DNA of 64,000 bases from contig BTPG01000003.1 of assembly GCA_036245525.1 (NCBI GenBank), positions 214,854,449 through 214,918,448 of the forward strand, in the 5' to 3' direction. Shown here in pieces: positions 8,888-22,206 of this stretch. The notes below the pieces were generated by a model. The model was not told the DNA's origin. It made no database searches and saw only the letters and a program-made list of their open reading frames with translations. Both the position numbers and the translations under genes were made by a program. The DNA comes from Semisulcospira habei. Lineage: Eukaryota; Mollusca; Gastropoda; Semisulcospiridae. Numbering within the stretch: the first letter of the stretch is position 1; each line of letters begins with the position of its first letter.

Positions 8888-11800
8888 CTAATTCCTTAAT
8901 TTAAGGCAACCTGAAATATACATAGCAACTTTAAAGACCAGTTTATCATGTAGGTTTCCACACAGCAGCTGAACTTTAAGATCGGATGGGAGTCTGTAGT
9001 AAAACAGTGGAATGTACTTTTTACGTAAAGGGGCATATTTTGGACACTCGAACAGAAAATGACACAAATCTTCAGCCTTATGCCAATCACATGAATTACA
9101 TTCTGGATTAGTGATGGGTTTTCCAAATCTGGATACTCCGTTTAAAGGTAAACGGTTACATCTAAGTAAACATATTGCCCGCCTGAGTTCACAAGAGTTC
9201 AGCTGCCCTATGTAACTGGCTCTAAGTATTTCTGGGTGGTAATGGCAGTATTCTGTGTTTGAGGTAAGGGATGCATGCCAGTCCTGTCGGAAACAATCCA
9301 TCAGCCGATCTTTGAATATCTGAATGAACAGAGGAGTGTTTCCAACTGACTGCATTTCCCATACATACCCAAACCCGTGCATACACAATAGAGTCTTTAT
9401 TTGCGTAGCCCAGTTCGATCTACCTGAAGCATCATGCATACATAACATCGTGTAACACTGTCTTGGGTATCTGTTTTCTGACATGGTAAGAAGTCTGCAC
9501 CAGTACTTCACCATTCGAACATAGGCATCAATATACATAGGGAATCTTCCACACTCACCCAGCGCAGTATTGTTTTTTACATCTCTTCCAACACCAAGGA
9601 CCATTTTACAAACCTTTTTATGAACCTGCTCAATTACATCATGTCTCTGGAAACCCCAGACCTCTGACCCGTATAGCACAATGGGTTTAATCTTGACATC
9701 AAAAATGTGAAAAACAGTGTCAGCTGGCAAGTTTTGTAATTTGAAGTATAGTCTTTTGATGCCTGCAACTGCTCTCCTGGCTTTTCCAGCTAAGTTTTCT
9801 ACACATCTAGCCCAGTTCAGAGTAGAGGAACATATCACACCAAGGTAAGTATAACTGGACTCGACTTGAATCTGCTTGTCAGCATAAAACCATTTTTCAC
9901 AATTTTTCACAAAACCTCCATTTTTGAAGACCACAACTTTTGTCTTGTCCATGTTCACAGTGAGACCCCATTTTTTACAGTATTTTTCTAAACAATTAAT
10001 TTTCTTTTGGAGATCTGCTACAGAGTCAGAGACAATGGCTATATCATCAGCATACATAAGAAGGAAAATACCCAGTGGGTCTGCAAAAATATCAATGCCA
10101 CGTGCAACGCACGATGATATTTCTGTCTCAAATTCTGAAAGAAAGATAGAAAACAGCAGTGGGCTCAACACACAACCTTGTCGCACCCCTGACATGCAAT
10201 CAAAGTAGTCGGTAACTTTGGTTCCAACCCTTACAGCAGCTTTTACATGTTTGTACATACTCTCAAGTGTCTGAAGCAACTTTCCATGAACTCCTTTACG
10301 TAGCAAGAGATACAACAGTTTTGTCCTGTGCACACTGTCGTAAGCTTTAGAAAAATCTACGTACATGGTGTAAAAACGGCCACCCTGCTTGCTAAGATAC
10401 TTTTGCACTAGTGCCTGTAAGCAAAACATGTTGTCTATAGTACTGTATCCTTTACGGAAGCCAGCTTGGGCCTCAGGAATACAATCATTCTCTTCACAAA
10501 AACGAACCAACCTGTTGTTAATGACAAAACTGTACAACTTACTGATAACGTTCAGAAGAAAAATTCCTCTGTAGTTGTCAACATTTCTAGGGTTATCCTT
10601 TCTGTGTAGTGGAAATATCACAGCCATGGTCCAGCTTTCAGGGTATTCCGCACTTTGAAACACACGATTAAACAAAGGATGCAGAAATTTCACAAGGATC
10701 TCACCTGCATGATGAAAAAGGTCAGTGGGCAAGCCATCATGGCCTGATGCTTTCCCTTTCTTCATGTTATTAATAGCACTGCGAATTTCATCCTGCGTGA
10801 TTTCCTCGTCAAATTTTGCATTATGACAACCATCACAATCATCAGATATATGGTCATTCAAAACACCCTCGGCCTGTCTGCTGAAACCTGAATCATCATC
10901 ATTCTGATCCACATTTAGCAAATTACGAAAATAATCATACCACACGCGTGGTGAAATGACATCAGAACACAACTTTTTAACGCCAGTCAGAGACTTTATT
11001 TTTTTGCCAAAATGTTCTTGAGTTTGCATCATTACATGCATCGTTGGGCTCATTCAAAACCCGTGCGTTGTACTCTACTTGTTTTGTTTTACACAACTTC
11101 TTAAATTCTTTCTTCATGTCAAGATACTTCCCTAAGTCGTCATGTGTGTTTGTGTGTCTGAACTGCTTCAACTGTATGTACTTGTTTTGTTTTGCTAACT
11201 CGCAGTCCGAGTCCCACCACGGCGGCTGTGCACGGGATTCACCTACCTTCTTACCTGACCTCATTTTGTCAGCCGCCTTCTGAATGAATGCTACAAAACA
11301 GGCCGACCCTTCTTCTACACTCGAGTCAAGCGCTGACGAAAAGTGTTGAAACTGAGTCTCCTGATTATCTTCAATGTATGCCCAAAAGGATTCAGCGTAG
11401 TTTTCTTTCCAAACAAATTTAACCCCTTCCTCTAGTATTATATCATCATTTAAATCATCATCATCACATGAATAAACAGACTGAATAGAAGTAAACGTGG
11501 TTACAATGGGGAAATGGTCTGACTCGCACCTGTCTGCAACAAACATATCGGTCACTAGGTCAAACACGGATTTAGAGCAAATACAGTAGTCCACCACACT
11601 TTTGCCTCTGTTGGCCACGCACGTAATTTCTCCCTCACTGTCACCTTTCGTTCTGTCATTGACAATAAACAAACAGTACTCTTGACATAGTTCTATCAGT
11701 TTCCGACCAAAACTGTTTACGCCAATATCTTTTGACCTCCGTGGGCTTTGTGGTACATCCTCTAGCAGATCTGTTAATTCCTGTAAAGGCTGCACGTGTG

Positions 11801-12416
11801 AATTGCCATCAATAAAATCAGTATCAGACAGACCGGCAGTGCGGGCGTTAAAATCGCCACATAATAGCCAAGGCAGCTCAGGGTGAGCACGTAACACTTG
11901 AGACATGTAGTTTTCTAACACTTCAAAACCATCAACGTTATCTTCACCATATACAACAGAACGCTCTGGAGCCACATACACAAATGCTGCCAGAACATCA
12001 GATGCAGAGTTCAAAACAGACTTACCGATCTTTAGAAACACAATATCCTCAGCTGCCTGCATTAAACGCAACACATGACAGGCTATAGATTTATGTACAC
12101 ACACGGCCACGCCCCCTTTTAACTTTTGTGTACGTGGTGAAAAAAACACCTGATACTCTGGAAAGGTATCCTCTATAACATTTTGCTTACACGACCAGAT
12201 CTCTGAAAATGCAAAAATTTGACACTTTTCACAGAACTGCCTAAAAGAAACACTTTTCAGCTTATTTACAAGACCTTGGATATTCCATGCCATGATGCGA
12301 AACACAGAGCTACCACTTTCATCACTACCACTTTCATCAACACAGTGTGCGGGAGTGGGTTTGAGTATGGGCACTTGAGCATGTGTGTGTGCATGTAAGT
12401 CGTCCTTTGAAGACAC
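8888..12416 (-). pseudogene. LINE ORF2, endonuclease-reverse transcriptase, one frameshift
   Basis: The N-terminal frame (12416 to 10977) encodes an APE-type endonuclease: MAWNIQGLVNK (Asn), AFSEIW (catalytic Glu), LLCGDFNART (Asp and Asn), VVDYCI and CESDHFPIV (Asp-His). A run of seven T at 10999-11005 on the plus strand (A7 in the sense strand) shifts the frame, and the polymerase continues from about 10994 to 8888. There the order is GHDGLPTDLFHHAG, AQAGFRKGYSTIDN, TMYVDFSKAYDSVH (motif A), SGVRQGCVLSPLLF (motif B), LLMYADDIAIVSD (catalytic Asp pair), then NMDKTKVVVFKNGG. Near the C-terminus lies CNSCDWHKAEDLCHFLFECP, a CCHC-like knuckle. One base restores a single frame of roughly 1,175 codons, so the break is either a young mutation, a sequence error or a programmed shift. 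The role would be target nicking and reverse transcription. Confidence 0.9.
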
Positions 12417-12494
12417 ATGGTGGGGGCCCTGGGGGTCTGAATGAGGGACGGGCTGTCTTCTCCTGGTTGCTGGGTCAACATGCCGGCCTGCCCC

Positions 12495-13421
12495 TCATTT
12501 CTGCCCCCTGCGCTCCACTGGCCTCTGGGTAGCAGCGTCGTATGCGTGGGTCTTTCCCTCAACAACGAGGGAGTCGAAGCGGAGGAAGGCCTTCTTCCCC
12601 GCCTGCTTGGCCTCCTTGAGGAAGGGTAGCAGCTTGCGGCGCACGTTCCTCACCCGAGGGGTGAAGTCCTCAGAGATGTAGACCCGGGACTTGTTCTCCT
12701 TCAGCGTTCTTCGCTCAAACAGGATCCGCTCCTTGTCTTTGTACTTGTTGAAGCACACGATGATGGGGTGGGGCGCCTTGCCCCCCTTCAGACGATGGGC
12801 ACGCTCCACCTCGATCTCCTCCTCTATGCCCATCTCGTCCTTCAACATTGACTTGACAGCTTTTTCACAGTCCGCCCAAGTCTCTGAGCGCCCCTGGGGG
12901 TGGGGGATTCCGTGAAAGATCAGATTCTTGCGTCTGCTCCGCCCCTCCAAATCATCCAGCTTATCCTCCAGCTGCGTAACTTTCTCCTTCAACTCTCTGT
13001 TTTCTTTCATCACCGCAGTAAAGTCACTCTGAATTTTGTCCATCTGCTCCTGCATTGTAGCTTTCATACTGTCCATCTTTTTGTCCATCACATTCAACAT
13101 TTTAAACACATCAGCAATGGTCGGCTCAGACACTGCGTTTGCCTCACCCCCGGGCGACTGGTTGTCTTGGTTCCCCTGGTATGTCAAAAGAGTCTGTCGT
13201 TTCGGTGGGCCTGGGTTCGCTTCGACATCACCACACCGGAGCAGAAAGCCGACCAAAAACACGAGAATGACTGCCACCGGTCCGCTGACACTGACAGTGC
13301 GGTAACGTAGGGCTGCCTTCCTCTGTGCTTTGCGAGCCATGAAGTTTTGAAAAGTCCAGTAAAAGGTACCGCAAATGGCACGAAAAGCTACCGAACTGCT
13401 TGGCATGATGAGCTGAATCAC
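12495..13421 (-). CDS. LINE ORF1 protein with 2A peptide, coiled coil and RNA-binding-like domain
   Basis: Intact 308-residue frame. Residues 1-50 are basic. Residues 49-63 form a hydrophobic stretch (VAVILVFLVGFLLRC) that runs into GDVEANPGP at 64-72, a full match to the D-x-E-x-N-P-G-P 2A consensus. Residues about 105-160 are a heptad-rich coiled coil (MKENRELKEKVTQLEDKL), followed by RRKNLIFHGIP, which marks the start of an RRM-like fold common in LINE ORF1 proteins, and a basic C-terminal region (RVRNVRRKLLPFLKEAKQ). ORF1 proteins of this kind bind element RNA as multimers. The 2A would release residues 1-71 from the rest. ATG at 13421 was chosen because it is the first in the frame; an internal ATG at residue 28 is possible. 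Confidence 0.9.
   Translation of the reverse strand: MIQLIMPSSSVAFRAICGTFYWTFQNFMARKAQRKAALRYRTVSVSGPVAVILVFLVGFLLRCGDVEANPGPPKRQTLLTYQGNQDNQSPGGEANAVSEPTIADVFKMLNVMDKKMDSMKATMQEQMDKIQSDFTAVMKENRELKEKVTQLEDKLDDLEGRSRRKNLIFHGIPHPQGRSETWADCEKAVKSMLKDEMGIEEEIEVERAHRLKGGKAPHPIIVCFNKYKDKERILFERRTLKENKSRVYISEDFTPRVRNVRRKLLPFLKEAKQAGKKAFLRFDSLVVEGKTHAYDAATQRPVERRGQK
13206..13229 (-). other. 2A ribosome-skipping motif (DVEANPGP)
   Basis: Codons 65-72 of ORF1 read D-V-E-A-N-P-G-P. They are preceded by a Leu-rich upstream context (FLLRCG) as in viral and LINE 2A peptides, with predicted skipping between Gly71 and Pro72. 2A sequences at LINE ORF1 N-termini are established in several marine invertebrates. 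Function here is inferred from the exact motif. Confidence 0.9.
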
Positions 13422-13527
13422 CCTGTCGTTGTTCTAAAGTCACTCATTAAGTAATTATGTTGCAAAATGCTAAAAATGTGCGGAGCCGCTCTTCAACTGT
13501 GTGACGTCGACCGTGAGCACAACTCAC

Positions 13528-13627
<100 letters not shown>

Positions 13628-13722
13628 AAACACAAGAATCCCCCGTATGTGTGTACGTACAAGCTTGAAACTTGGAAAAAGACTAAAGTAGAGCATATGA
13701 AAACTGGATGTCGTATTGAAGG

Positions 13723-13912
13723 GTCTATCTATCTATCTCTATCAATATATCACGCAGTCTTGCCGACCGTTGGGGCACCACTGATGACTTGGCAACCAGC
13801 TCCCTCCAATCCTCTCTGTTCTCTGCCATTCTCAGCGTATCGCCCAGCTTCAGTCCTGTCCACTCTGAGATATTGTCCTCCCATCTTTTCCTCTGTCTTC
13901 CTCTCCTACGTC
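13723..13912 (-). pseudogene. LINE 3' end fragment with GATA tail
   Basis: The minus strand reads RGRQRKRWEDNISEWTGLKL, LRMAENREDWRELVAKSSVV and PQRSARLRD, then a stop. This is the standard C-terminal end of a widespread animal LINE ORF2 (KRW.DNI.EWTG ... RW..LV). It is followed in the sense direction by a short (GATA)n tail at 13718-13740. Only about 58 codons remain. It was called from the protein motifs, since the frame lacks its own start. Confidence 0.8.
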
Positions 13913-14164
13913 CTCATTGAAGGGTCAAAAGAGCGTAAATAGTAAGTCGGTTGTCCCATATTATACTCCGTAATTTTTTGCTAGACTGTATAAAGACATT
14001 GAACATGTTTGTTAGCCAGATTATATCTTTTGAGCTTTTTGAGTAAAAATTAATTGATGAAGACAAATTTTTAAATGTAAATAACCTCGGTTTCTGGACA
14101 AATCCAGACAGTGACTGTGACGTAAAAGCATCGTTAGCACGACAGACAGTACTCTAGATATGAC

Positions 14165-14383
<219 letters not shown>

Positions 14384-14397
14384 ATCACACCCACACA

Positions 14398-15708
14398 CAT
14401 CGACGAGCGTGCGCGTGTACAGCAGAATATCATGTATCATCTCTGGCAAAACACTTAGCTGGTTTTCCTCGTATCTGCGTGGGCGTACTCAGAAGGTTGT
14501 TGTCAATCAATCAGAGTCGCAGCCCCTCATGCTGAGATTCGGTGTCCCCCAAGGATCTGTCCTTGGGCCCGTCCTTTTCAGCCTTTACACCCAATCCCTG
14601 TCTGACGTCATCACCCGACATGCCTGTGAATTTCACAAGTATGCCGACGACACCCAGCTCCACAAAGGTGCTTCTCCATCTAATTTTCCTGCTCTTGTGC
14701 AAGAGATTGAACTTTGTATTTCCTCTGTGAAAAAATGGATGCTGTGCAACAAACTGAAGCTGAACGACGGCAAGACTGAATCACTTTGCGCTGGTTCTGA
14801 CCACTCCCTTAGTCAGGTCCCACCAGGGGCCTCCCTCGTGGTTGGCGACAGTGAAATAACCTTTAGCCAGTCTGTACGTAATCTGGGAGTTTAGTTCGAC
14901 TGCAGTATGTCCATGCACCATCACATTACTAATGTGTGCAGGACGGCGAACTTCCAGCTGCGAAGAATCAGCTCCATTAGACCATTCATCACCCGGTCCG
15001 CTACTGTTCAACTTATTTGCTCCCTTGTCCTTAGCCGTTTAGACTATTGTAACTCCCTCCTGGCAGGTGTCCCCCAGAAAGAACTCTCTCGTCTGCAGAC
15101 AGTCCTCAACAATGCTGCCAGACTTGCTTTTGGCAAATCTAAAATGGACCATGTAACCCCCCTACTTCAGGAATTGCACTGGCTACCCATTCAGTTTAGA
15201 GTCGAGTACAAGATTGCGGTCCTGGCTTTTCGCTGCTTTGATGGATCCCTACCGCCATACCTCTCATCCCTCCTCAACATCTATCAGCCCTCCCGTTCCC
15301 TTCGTTCCTGCTCTGAGAAGCGTTTCCATGTCCCCAGCTTTTCCTCTAAGCGGTTTGGTTGCCGGACATTCCAGTATCAAGCCCCTGTTGTCTGGAACTC
15401 ATTTCCCCTACACCTCCGGAATGCTGAAAACATTGATGTCTTTAAGACCCAACTTAAAACCTACTTCTTTCAGCTTGCGTACCATTAATCCACAGATTGT
15501 GTGTGTGATGTTGGTTTGGTCTGCATACATATGGTTTTGTTATGTGTGTTTTAGTTGTATGTGCCTGCGTAGATTAGAAGTGCATAGATTTGACTTTTTT
15601 AAAGGTAGTGAGATTCTCCATATATACATTTTTTGTAACGCGCTTAGAGCCCACTGCTCCTGGGGATTCAGCGCGATATAAATGCTCTTTATTATTATTA
15701 TTATTATC
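14398..15708 (+). mobile_element. 5'-truncated L2-like LINE
   Basis: The 3' half of a LINE: RT palm to C-terminus (to 15488), a 3' UTR, and a terminal stem region GCGCTTAGAGCCC ... GCGCGATATAAATGC leading into a (TTA)n tail at about 15690-15708. This 3' layout is shared with many L2-group LINEs and with SINEs that use their machinery, including the SINE at 49785-50200 here. The 5' truncation point lies at the end of the (AC)n tract. Confidence 0.85.
14440..15488 (+). pseudogene. L2-like LINE reverse transcriptase, 3' part, one nonsense codon
   Basis: One frame runs throughout except for TAG at 14892-14894 within NLGV*FDC, where relatives have a hydrophobic residue. Motifs in order are LSWFSSYLRGR, FGVPQGSVLGPVLF (motif B), FHKYADDTQLH (motif C), NKLKLNDGKTE, then the post-palm LQTVLNNAARLAF, LQELHWLPIQFRVEYKI and SCSEKRFHVPSF, and the terminus FKTQLKTYFFQLAYH. 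The HWLPI...YKI block and the FK..LKTYFF end are typical of the L2 clade. The endonuclease and fingers are missing because of 5' truncation, so it is a dead copy. Confidence 0.9.
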
Positions 15709-16775
15709 TAGATAAAGTCACCCTCGCTTCACACAAAGTATAGCAAGACTGAAATTGTGCAGTGGAATTCTTGTTTTGTCACGATTGTTCTCAAGTCTAG
15801 AAGGCAAAGTGAAACTCATATCACTTAAGGTTGTAGGACACACCTCTTTCGCGCATCTTTTCTGCGCATTTAGATACCGCTATCTTGCGTCTGCCGTGAC
15901 CTGAGACTAGAGGTCACCAAAAAAAAAAACCGCCGTACGGCAAGTCGTATTGCAAACAAGCTCAATTTATCGATAATTGACAAAAGATATATACTGTCTG
16001 AAATAGGTGTGTAAGCTGACTGTTTCTATGCATAAAATGTTTTGTTTCCTCAGAAATAAGATACTTTTGCATGAGTTGCGACAAGTCATCGAGCGTAATG
16101 CACAACCATTTCTCAGAAGAAGAAAAAAAATGAACGGGAAGCAGTATACGTGGCAGCCAGGAAAACAACAAAATCTCTTCAGACATCAGCAAGGAAAAGG
16201 TAAACTAAAGTAGAAAAAGAGGTTGGTGGTGTTTGCTAAGTGACTAGATCACGAGTTACTAGTAGTGGAAGAAAAATGTCGTACGTAAGTGGCATATCTG
16301 ACTGGTTTTCCAACTCTTTAAAAAAAAAAGTTTTATGCACCTCCGTGAGATGTCACCTGCATGGCGTAAAACCCCAATAGCTAACTGTCCTTTTATGCAT
16401 GGAAATTTAGGTCCCCGCAGTATTGCCGTCACCACAGCCTACCTGCAATGAAGAAGACTACATTTTATTGTGGGTTGACAGGGGCATGCATTCCATGTCG
16501 GTCACCACCTAGAAGTAGAACATTTCCATACATTCTCAGAGAGCCTTTACTAATACGGTGGAAGGAATGTAGTCGACATTGTAGTGATATTAAACCAGTG
16601 CCAGTGCTTATTATGTAGGAAAACATACTGTGTGTAGTAAAACGTCCTGCTAAGGGATAATTTTGGCATTACTAACTCAGTAACTGCTTTTAGTACTTAG
16701 TAACTTAGTTTTCTTATCCATTCTTTGTCTTATGAAGGCTATATTACAGATTAGGAGATAGGTCCAGCATTTTTT
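15709..16775. other. unassigned sequence
   Basis: No recognisable repeat or gene. A segment at about 16037-16198 is bounded by a fair acceptor (TTTCCTCAG) and donor (AAG|GTAAAC) and holds an open phase with NKILLHELRQVIERN. It could be a small exon but has no family signature. Confidence 0.5.
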
Positions 16776-16846
16776 TAGTTCAAGGATGGTTCCAGAATAG
16801 CTTGGCAGATGAGACGCCAATCTATTCTGGCACCACCCTTGAACTA
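16776..16846 (+). ncRNA. miRNA-precursor-like hairpin (candidate)
   Basis: Arms 16776-16800 and 16822-16846 pair at 23 of 25 positions. The loop contains a further 5-bp stem (TTGGC 16802-16806 with GCCAA 16816-16820) and a 9-nt terminal loop. The total is about 71 nt with two isolated mismatches, the size and shape of an animal pre-miRNA. The 3' arm reads CTATTCTGGCACCACCC and matches no miRNA that I recall. A tiny palindromic transposon remnant is the main alternative. Confidence 0.4.
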
Positions 16847-19587
16847 TCATAGTCACATTTATTTCAAGCAGTGGCTGTATCAGGATTAAAAGGGTTACCT
16901 AGTAAAAGGCTACTTTGAAACCCAAATATTTGTTGACTAACATTTTGGATGACGGTGGAATGTGTGAAAAATACAAATTTGACTAGTACAAAAGCAAGCA
17001 TTTATGTTGAGACTCGTGACACTTATTTCAGCTACCTTTTGGAAAGGTCACACAGGTTATATTTATATGTGAATCATTTATGCTCATCAGGTGTACAGAC
17101 TTTGCCATTGTTGTTTGTTCTTTGCGGTTTACACAGTTTTTGTTGCATTTATTTTGAAAGTAATAATCGGCCCCTGCATTTAGTTCACGGAAAGTGAAAT
17201 TGTCATGCTGCCGAACAACACAGTAATAATCATGTATTTCATTTCAGGCTAATACTGCTGTTGACCTCTCGCTGTGGAGTCTCAGTACTTTCACCCAGAG
17301 TACATACTTGCAAACAAGCGCAGAAGTATGACGCCTACACCAACTGACCAAGGTCACACTCACAGCTCATGTGAAGTGAGGGAAGGTGACACTTATTCTC
17401 CTGGACTCAAGGTAAATCATACCAGTAGATCTGTGATAGGAATCAGGTGCAGAACACAACACAACTATGGTGTGAATGAACACATCATACTGTAATGCCT
17501 TCTTTCATTGGCTCATGTGCGAAGCAAGTGTAAGGCTATGTTCTGGTCATCCATGGTAAACGTTAATGTTGGCATTTTCTCGGAGACTATTCAAACCACA
17601 GTCTTCAAATGTAGCCGAAGGATACTTTGTGGCAAGACCTTTCTTACTCTTAGCCTACCAGTTTGAGTTCAGGCCAAGGGTCACGAGAAATCAAGAAATA
17701 GGTAAAAAAAAAAAATAAAAAATAGCCATATATTATTTTGACAAAAGATATATTTTGTCAAATACTATTCACAACTGTACATAGGCCAGCCCTTTACTTA
17801 TGCTTAGACTCATGGCACTTAAATTTCAGTCACCTGTTGGAAAGGTCACACAGTTCAGATTAAGAAAATGATCAGTTTTAAATGCACATGAGCGATCCAG
17901 GCTTCACCATTGTTGTTTGTGGTGTTCACAGTTTATTTCACATTAGTTTGAAGGTAGTAACGTGTAAACTAAATGTAGGGCCGAATTGGGTGGTTGGGAG
18001 GGGGGGGGGGACTCCCCCCACCGGCCCCGAATTGTTTATAATGCTATAACAAAGTCCCTGTTTGTGGAGTTTTGAACCGACCCACCCTGAAATAAGATCA
18101 GAAGTGAAATTGCCATGCTGCCGAATAACACGATAATAAATATGTATTTCATTTCAGGTCAATGCTGCTGTTGACGTCTCACTGCAGAGTCACGCCCAGA
18201 GGGTATACTTGCAAACAAGCACAGAAGTATGACGCCTACACCAAGAAGAGGCAAGAACTAGTCAGGTCATGTTGCTCAAAGGAGAAGGCCACAGCTAAAA
18301 GCAGGCAATTCCAGTTCCAGCGGATCAACTAAAGTGAGAGAAGGCGACACTTATTGTACTGGACTCGAGGTAAAGCATACCGATTGATTTGTGAATAGAA
18401 TCAGGTTCATAACAAAACACAACTGTTGGAATAAACACATCACACTGTAATGCTTTCTTTCATTTTGAAGATGGTGTAGTACTAGTACCAGCATTCTCAA
18501 CAACACCAAATGCTAAAATCACTTGCTGTCAACAAGTGGCACCATATTGCATTTGATTTGAAAACTAGAGGTTTGGGCAAGTCTGCAAATACTGTCGTTT
18601 TCTTTAATAAGCACTTAGTGCATACAAAAGGACTAGAAAACTCTGAATACTACCCATTTGGTCCAGTGTGTGCTGTTGCTAAACAGCAATGCGTTGTGTC
18701 CTGTTTGAAACAATTTCTGCCAGTTACACTTTGAATATTGATGCTGATTCTAGATATATTTATACACCCTTTGTGGTCATTTCAAGCTCAATGGCATCTA
18801 ATGTTTGGCGCACGTGTGATAGCAAAAGTAAGTGTTTGTAATGGGTCGTCCGTCGACTGTCTGTTATCTGTGGGCAACTTTAACATTGGCATTTCCTCGA
18901 AGACTATGCAAGCCTCAGACTTCAAACTTGGCACAAGGGTACTTCTAGACATAAAATTTTCTGTGACCTTTCAAAGGTCATCTCAAGTAGTATTTTCAAC
19001 TTCAAACTCAAACTTGCTATGGAGATACCACATGATAAGGGTGACAAAAGTTAGTTTCGGGTAGAGTTGTAGTTTTTATCAATGTTTTTGCAAACTTTTC
19101 AATAAAATTTGGCATGATGATAACACTTTTCTGTGCATACTAATGCAATCAGCCCCTCACAGAGGTCAAGGGTCACAGACGGTTGACAAATGTGTGAAAA
19201 ATGAAGGGATTTGGACAAAAACTCAGGTTTTACTGGTACAAAATCCAGCCCTATACTTATGTTTAGACATTTTCAGAGACCTGTTGGAGAAGTCAAGCAA
19301 AGGTCAAAAAGGTCAGACGTATTATGTGGATTGGTCATACACATGAACCATAAGGACATTGCCTTTCTTGTTCATGTTCTGACTACTGTCATATTATGCA
19401 TGTATGTACTTTGTATAAATACTTGCAAACATATAGTCACGCAATATGTGCATGTCAAAACTTTTTTGGATACAAAATTATCTTTTGCAGGTTGCGAAAG
19501 ATGAGGGAAGAAGAGTTCATCGGGTACATCTCTCCGCGATGGCCAACCGACGAGAAGGCAAAAGAAGTGAACTGATTGTCCTGTGTA
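16847..19587. other. non-coding region with old segmental duplication and AGGTCA-rich repeats
   Basis: Two segments, about 17165-17510 and 18100-18475, are diverged direct copies sharing TGTATTTCATTTCAG, TGCAAACAAGC, AGAAGTATGACGCCTACACC and ATCAGGT. Each contains an exon-like block between CATTTCAG and a GTAAA donor, but no frame is conserved between the copies. Phrases such as GGAAAGGTCACACAG recur at 17040 and 17838, and AGGTCAAGGGTCACA-type runs near 19160 and 20120, among sequence reading CAAACTTGG.ACAAG. This suggests decayed units of a dispersed or tandem repeat. Confidence 0.55.
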
Positions 19588-19783
19588 GGAGGGCAGACGT
19601 CCTGTTATTTTGATGTCCATCCACCAGGCTGGCCACAATGTCAAGGTTTTGGACAGTCACATCATTCGCAATGCAGCAAAAGCCTGTGCCTTACTGCCTG
19701 AGCTGATGCCTAGCCATATATTAGGAGAAGGGCAAGCAGGCTTTAGGCCTGGCTATTCAACTGCAGACACAACAGCAGTGGGG
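19588..19783 (+). pseudogene. short reverse transcriptase fragment
   Basis: The plus strand around 19607-19783 reads RPVILMSIHQAGHN, HIIRNAAKACALLPELM and GEGQAGFRPGYSTADTTA. The last block is the RT region before motif A (QAGFRPG.ST). The fragment is too short and degenerate to place in a clade, and the polymerase core is absent. Confidence 0.5.
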
Positions 19784-21113
<1,330 letters not shown>

Positions 21114-21132
21114 CTCTCCCTCCCTCTCTCTC

Positions 21133-21978
21133 TGCGCGGTTAAGCTCCGCGCACGGCCGTTTACATCGTGGGCATTAGTTTACCCTATTTCCATATATTC
21201 ACAAAAGTATGTTCAGTGATATTTGGTGTGTGACTTTATGAGTGAACGAGGATTTTGGTGGTGTGTTTTTTGTGAAAATCGGACAGACTGAACGTGAGTA
21301 ATTTTGAACTATATTTTCTCAACAACGGTCGGCATATTTGTGAACTGTGAAAGACTGTGATGGCGGCCATGGCGTGGTCGTGTAGCCCCCACCCCCTCCT
21401 CGCCCACTACAGCCTGTACCCACCCCCTCTCCCCGGCTCACTCGGGGCTGCACTGTTTACCACCTACTGATTGCACCCCCTCATCCCCCACGGCTGTTCA
21501 AGGCATCCTATTTAGTTTTGAGGCGCACGCGCGTGCGGGCCGAAAGATAAGGAGCCGCGCGTGTAGCCTCTAGATCCTTCCATACCGCCCACTGACAGCA
21601 CATTCTGTTATGGCTGTACTGTTTTACGCGAGCACAGGATGTGTGTACACGGTCAGCCGCCGGCTGCCCCGGCGTGTACACGACGGGATACATTTTAATG
21701 GCGCCGGTCATTTACGACATTTTGTCTTAGCTGTACTGAATGTATGTTGTATTATTTTGTGACATACACTTAAAAGCCAAGAAATTGAGTTATCTGAAGA
21801 CACTAGACATGATTAAGAAAATGTCTTCATTTTGCCATTTCAAGTTACTCGCTCTGCACAAACTACTGACTCGGCAATCGTGACATGTGGTTTGAATAGC
21901 TTAGGAATGTTGTGTGTCAGACTCCATTTTAAACGTCAGCGAACTACACTCATGTGCTGATCTATAAAACTTTCTGAG

Positions 21979-22016
<38 letters not shown>

Positions 22017-22171
22017 CAGCCGGGTAAACAGAATCTATCCAGTTAAAGAAAAGTACTTGTAGCACTATGTTACACTACACGTATATCACTCGTTGAAAAT
22101 CCGGCCAAACAGAAGTAATTTGAAAACATAGTAGACCTTTAAAGCCAACACAAATTTAGCACTCTGCCCAC

Positions 22172-22206
<35 letters not shown>

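Noticed and set aside
17247..17412. Exons at 17247-17412 and 18158-18371 of a host gene
   Set aside because: The two copies share edges but no conserved reading frame; stops differ. They were kept only as a duplicated non-coding segment.
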